This document shows positions 62,406 through 64,000 of a DNA stretch of 64,000 nucleotides, piece after piece. The notes beneath the pieces were generated by a model. It did no database searches and was not told the DNA's origin. It worked only from the letters and a program-made list of their open reading frames with translations. The stretch's first letter is position 1; the number at the start of each line of letters is the position of its first letter. Origin of the DNA: an uncultured bacterium (GTDB lineage: Bacteria; Actinomycetota; Thermoleophilia; Solirubrobacterales; 70-9); assembly GCA_903901855.1 (NCBI GenBank), contig CAIUSP010000024.1, positions 1-64,000 of the forward strand, written 5' to 3'. The position numbers were made by a program, and so were the translations under genes.

Positions 62406-63320
62406 TCAGCTGACTTCGGCAGCCAGATCACCCTCGGCGTGTTCCCACGGCCTCGAGGCCCTGAGCGAGGCGAGTATCGAGCGCGTCGCGTACGAGCGGT
62501 TCAGAGAGTAGAAGTGGATCCCCGGGGCGCCCCGCCGCATCAGATCGGTGGCCTGTTGTGAGGCGTAGGCGACTCCCAACTCCGCTTCCGCCTCGGTGTC
62601 GCCGCCCAGCGCAAGCATCGACTCGCGCAACGGATCCGGGATCGAGGCTTTACACAGCCCGGCCATACGTTCTATCGCCGAGTAGCTGGAGATGGGCATC
62701 AATCCGGGGATTATCGGTACCTCGATTCCCGCCTTTCTGGCCGCTGACACGAAATCGAAGTAGAGGTCGTTGTCGAAGAAGAGCTGCGTGATCAGGAAGC
62801 TGGCACCGCTGTCCACCTTGACGCGCAGATAAGCGAGATCCTCGTCGAGGCTCGCGGCCTCCGGATGGACCTCCGGAAAGCAGCTCGCTCCGATTGCGAT
62901 CTGTGGGTACTGAGTCGAGATCAGCTCGGCGAGCTCCGCAGAGCCACTTAGACCACCTTCGACGGGTTCGAACTCGCCTTCCCCCCGCGGCGGATCTCCC
63001 CTGAGAGCAAGAACGTTCTCGATTCCAGCTTCGTCGAGCCGGTCGAGGATCGCACGCAGGCCCTCGGTGCTTTCACCCACGCAACTCAGATGGGCCATCG
63101 CATCGAAGCCAAGATCTCGCTTGATCGTGGTCACGGTCTCGAGGGTGCCATCGCGTGTCGCTCCAACCGCTCCGTAGGTGACGGAGAAGAAGTCGGGTTG
63201 GAGCACAGCGAGTTCCTCGACCGTCTCGAGCATTGCCTGACGGGCCTGCTCGTCTTTCGGGGGGAATAGCTCGACCGAGAACGAGGGCTCCGGACCTTCC
63301 AGTTGTCTGTCGATTCGCAT
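62406..63320 (-). CDS. metF: 5,10-methylenetetrahydrofolate reductase
   Basis: 304 aa FAD-dependent TIM barrel reducing methylene-THF to methyl-THF for methionine synthesis. Signatures are 'FSVELFPPKDEQ', 'VTYGAVGATRDGTLETV', 'LALRGDPPRGEG' and 'GASFLITQLFFD'. The ATG 63320 follows a TACCAT -10-like box by 7 bases with no Shine-Dalgarno, fitting the leaderless pattern. Confidence 0.95.
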   Translation of the reverse strand: MRIDRQLEGPEPSFSVELFPPKDEQARQAMLETVEELAVLQPDFFSVTYGAVGATRDGTLETVTTIKRDLGFDAMAHLSCVGESTEGLRAILDRLDEAGIENVLALRGDPPRGEGEFEPVEGGLSGSAELAELISTQYPQIAIGASCFPEVHPEAASLDEDLAYLRVKVDSGASFLITQLFFDNDLYFDFVSAARKAGIEVPIIPGLMPISSYSAIERMAGLCKASIPDPLRESMLALGGDTEAEAELGVAYASQQATDLMRRGAPGIHFYSLNRSYATRSILASLRASRPWEHAEGDLAAEVS

Positions 63321-63327
63321 CTCGATG

Positions 63328-63333
63328 ATGGTA
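63328..63333 (-). promoter_or_regulatory. -10-like box (TACCAT) of metF
   Basis: Minus-strand TACCAT, 7 bases before the metF ATG. Confidence 0.4.
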
Positions 63334-63347
63334 GGCGCAAGGCGCCG

Positions 63348-63986
63348 TCAGCTGCGACGGGTTGCGTCCAGTGTCGACGCCGGTGTGGGTGACTTGACCA
63401 GAGGAACGGCGTTCCAGTGAGCAATCGCAGGTCTTCCGTGTTCCACCCCGATTACCGAAAGCGAAGCAGTTCCCAGGGTGAGTGCTCTGCCCGACTCCGC
63501 GCCGAGTCCAAGCCAGCACCCAGCCAGGGCTCGAAAGCAGTGAGCGTGCCCGAACATGGCGATCCGTTTGCCGCTCATCCCCCGCAATTCGTCCAGCAGG
63601 GGCTCCAGCCGCTGTCCGATACCGGTTGGATCCTCTCCGTTCGGGCAGCCATCCCGGAACAGGAACCACTCTGGCCGGTCACGCTGGATCTCCACGGTCG
63701 TCAGACCTTCGTAGTCGCCGTAGTCCCACTCGCGCAGACGTTGGTCGATTTCGGGCTCGAAGCCGGCCAGTTCGGCGGTCTCGACCGCCCTGCTTGCCGG
63801 ACTGGAGAGCACCAGATCGAAGTCGATACCTTCGAAGCTCGGAAGCAGTTCACGCGCCTGCTCTCTTCCCCGTTCGGTCAGCGGGATGTCGGTCGATCCC
63901 GTGTGCTGCCGGCTGACCGTCCACTCCGTTTCCCCATGCCTCGCCAGCCACAGCTCGGGCGGCGGTGTGTCCAGGACATCGGTCAA
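63348..63986 (-). CDS. Histidine phosphatase family protein
   Basis: 212 aa from TTG 63986. Phosphoglycerate-mutase-like phosphatase. The phospho-His motif is 'LWLARHGETEW', with the second His in 'MFGHAHCFRALAG' and a further Arg/Glu in 'LREWDYGDYEGLT'. The substrate is unknown; candidates are sugar phosphates or broad-specificity phosphate hydrolysis. The gene is complete, 27 bases upstream of metF in the same direction, so it may share its transcript. Confidence 0.87.
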   Translation of the reverse strand: MTDVLDTPPPELWLARHGETEWTVSRQHTGSTDIPLTERGREQARELLPSFEGIDFDLVLSSPASRAVETAELAGFEPEIDQRLREWDYGDYEGLTTVEIQRDRPEWFLFRDGCPNGEDPTGIGQRLEPLLDELRGMSGKRIAMFGHAHCFRALAGCWLGLGAESGRALTLGTASLSVIGVEHGRPAIAHWNAVPLVKSPTPASTLDATRRS

Positions 63987-64000
63987 GTGGAGCTAGCCGG

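Overview
The window is high-GC, gene-dense bacterial chromosome around the replication origin. It suggests a deep-branching actinobacterium, most likely class Thermoleophilia (Solirubrobacterales-like). The reasons are a fha-pstP-rodA-pbpA-pknB cassette, actinobacterial-style TANNNT -10 boxes close to start codons, a menaquinone cytochrome b6/c-type complex, ParAB, and a DUF3662-FHA protein. The class is an inference from gene content; no 16S gene is present. No gene-free stretch exceeds 300 bases. The longest is the 258 bases between rpmH and dnaA.

Layout. 1-4.5 kb: a secreted CALB-like lipase (cut by the window edge), a secreted PLC-like protein, the fluoride channel crcB, tRNA-Lys, a TPR membrane protein and tatC/tatA. 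4.5-13.2 kb, all minus strand: a respiratory and cofactor block reading hemB, a fused siroheme-decarboxylase-like ahbA-ahbB, hemL, a degenerate prenyl-synthase-like gene, the Rieske/cytochrome b/cytochrome c genes, menG, a polyprenyl diphosphate synthase, then dcd. 13.3-18.8 kb: a YmdB-type phosphodiesterase, a tightly coupled four-gene membrane glycosylation operon, a bifunctional nuclease and tRNA-Ile. 18.8-20.8 kb: agmatine-to-putrescine genes aguA and aguB.

20.9-34.9 kb is the origin region. The minus strand carries rpmH, rnpA, yidD, yidC, jag, rsmG, parA, parB. The plus strand carries dnaA, dnaN, recF, a DciA-like DUF721 gene, gyrB, gyrA. rpmH (44 codons) lies in front of rnpA. dnaA has no ATG/GTG/TTG that would give a complete domain I, but has a strong Shine-Dalgarno placed for an ATT start. 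A likely compact oriC lies between dnaA and dnaN.

34.9-51.6 kb: an HNH endonuclease, pheA, a CARDB-like membrane protein, a polytopic Ser/Thr kinase, then the cell-wall signalling operon fhaA-fhaB-pstP-rodA/ftsW-pbpA-pknB-ddl. A convergent second membrane kinase, purM, uppP and dedA follow. 51.7-62.4 kb, plus strand: an exopolysaccharide or surface-glycan locus with a 4,6-dehydratase, LytR_C protein, O-antigen ligase-like protein, flippase, two glycosyltransferases, a priming sugar transferase, a GNAT and a FemAB-like transferase. The window ends with metF and a histidine phosphatase on the minus strand.

Genes are packed with start/stop overlaps (ATGA, GTGA, TTGA), and two convergent pairs share a CTAG as overlapping stop codons. 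The best candidates for new biology are the AUU-start dnaA with its hairpin-rich upstream region, the prenyl-synthase-like pseudoenzyme in the respiratory block, the fused AhbAB protein next to hemB/hemL, the gyrase with an E. coli-type GyrB insert and Lys-rich tails on both subunits, and a likely leaderless-promoter signature.
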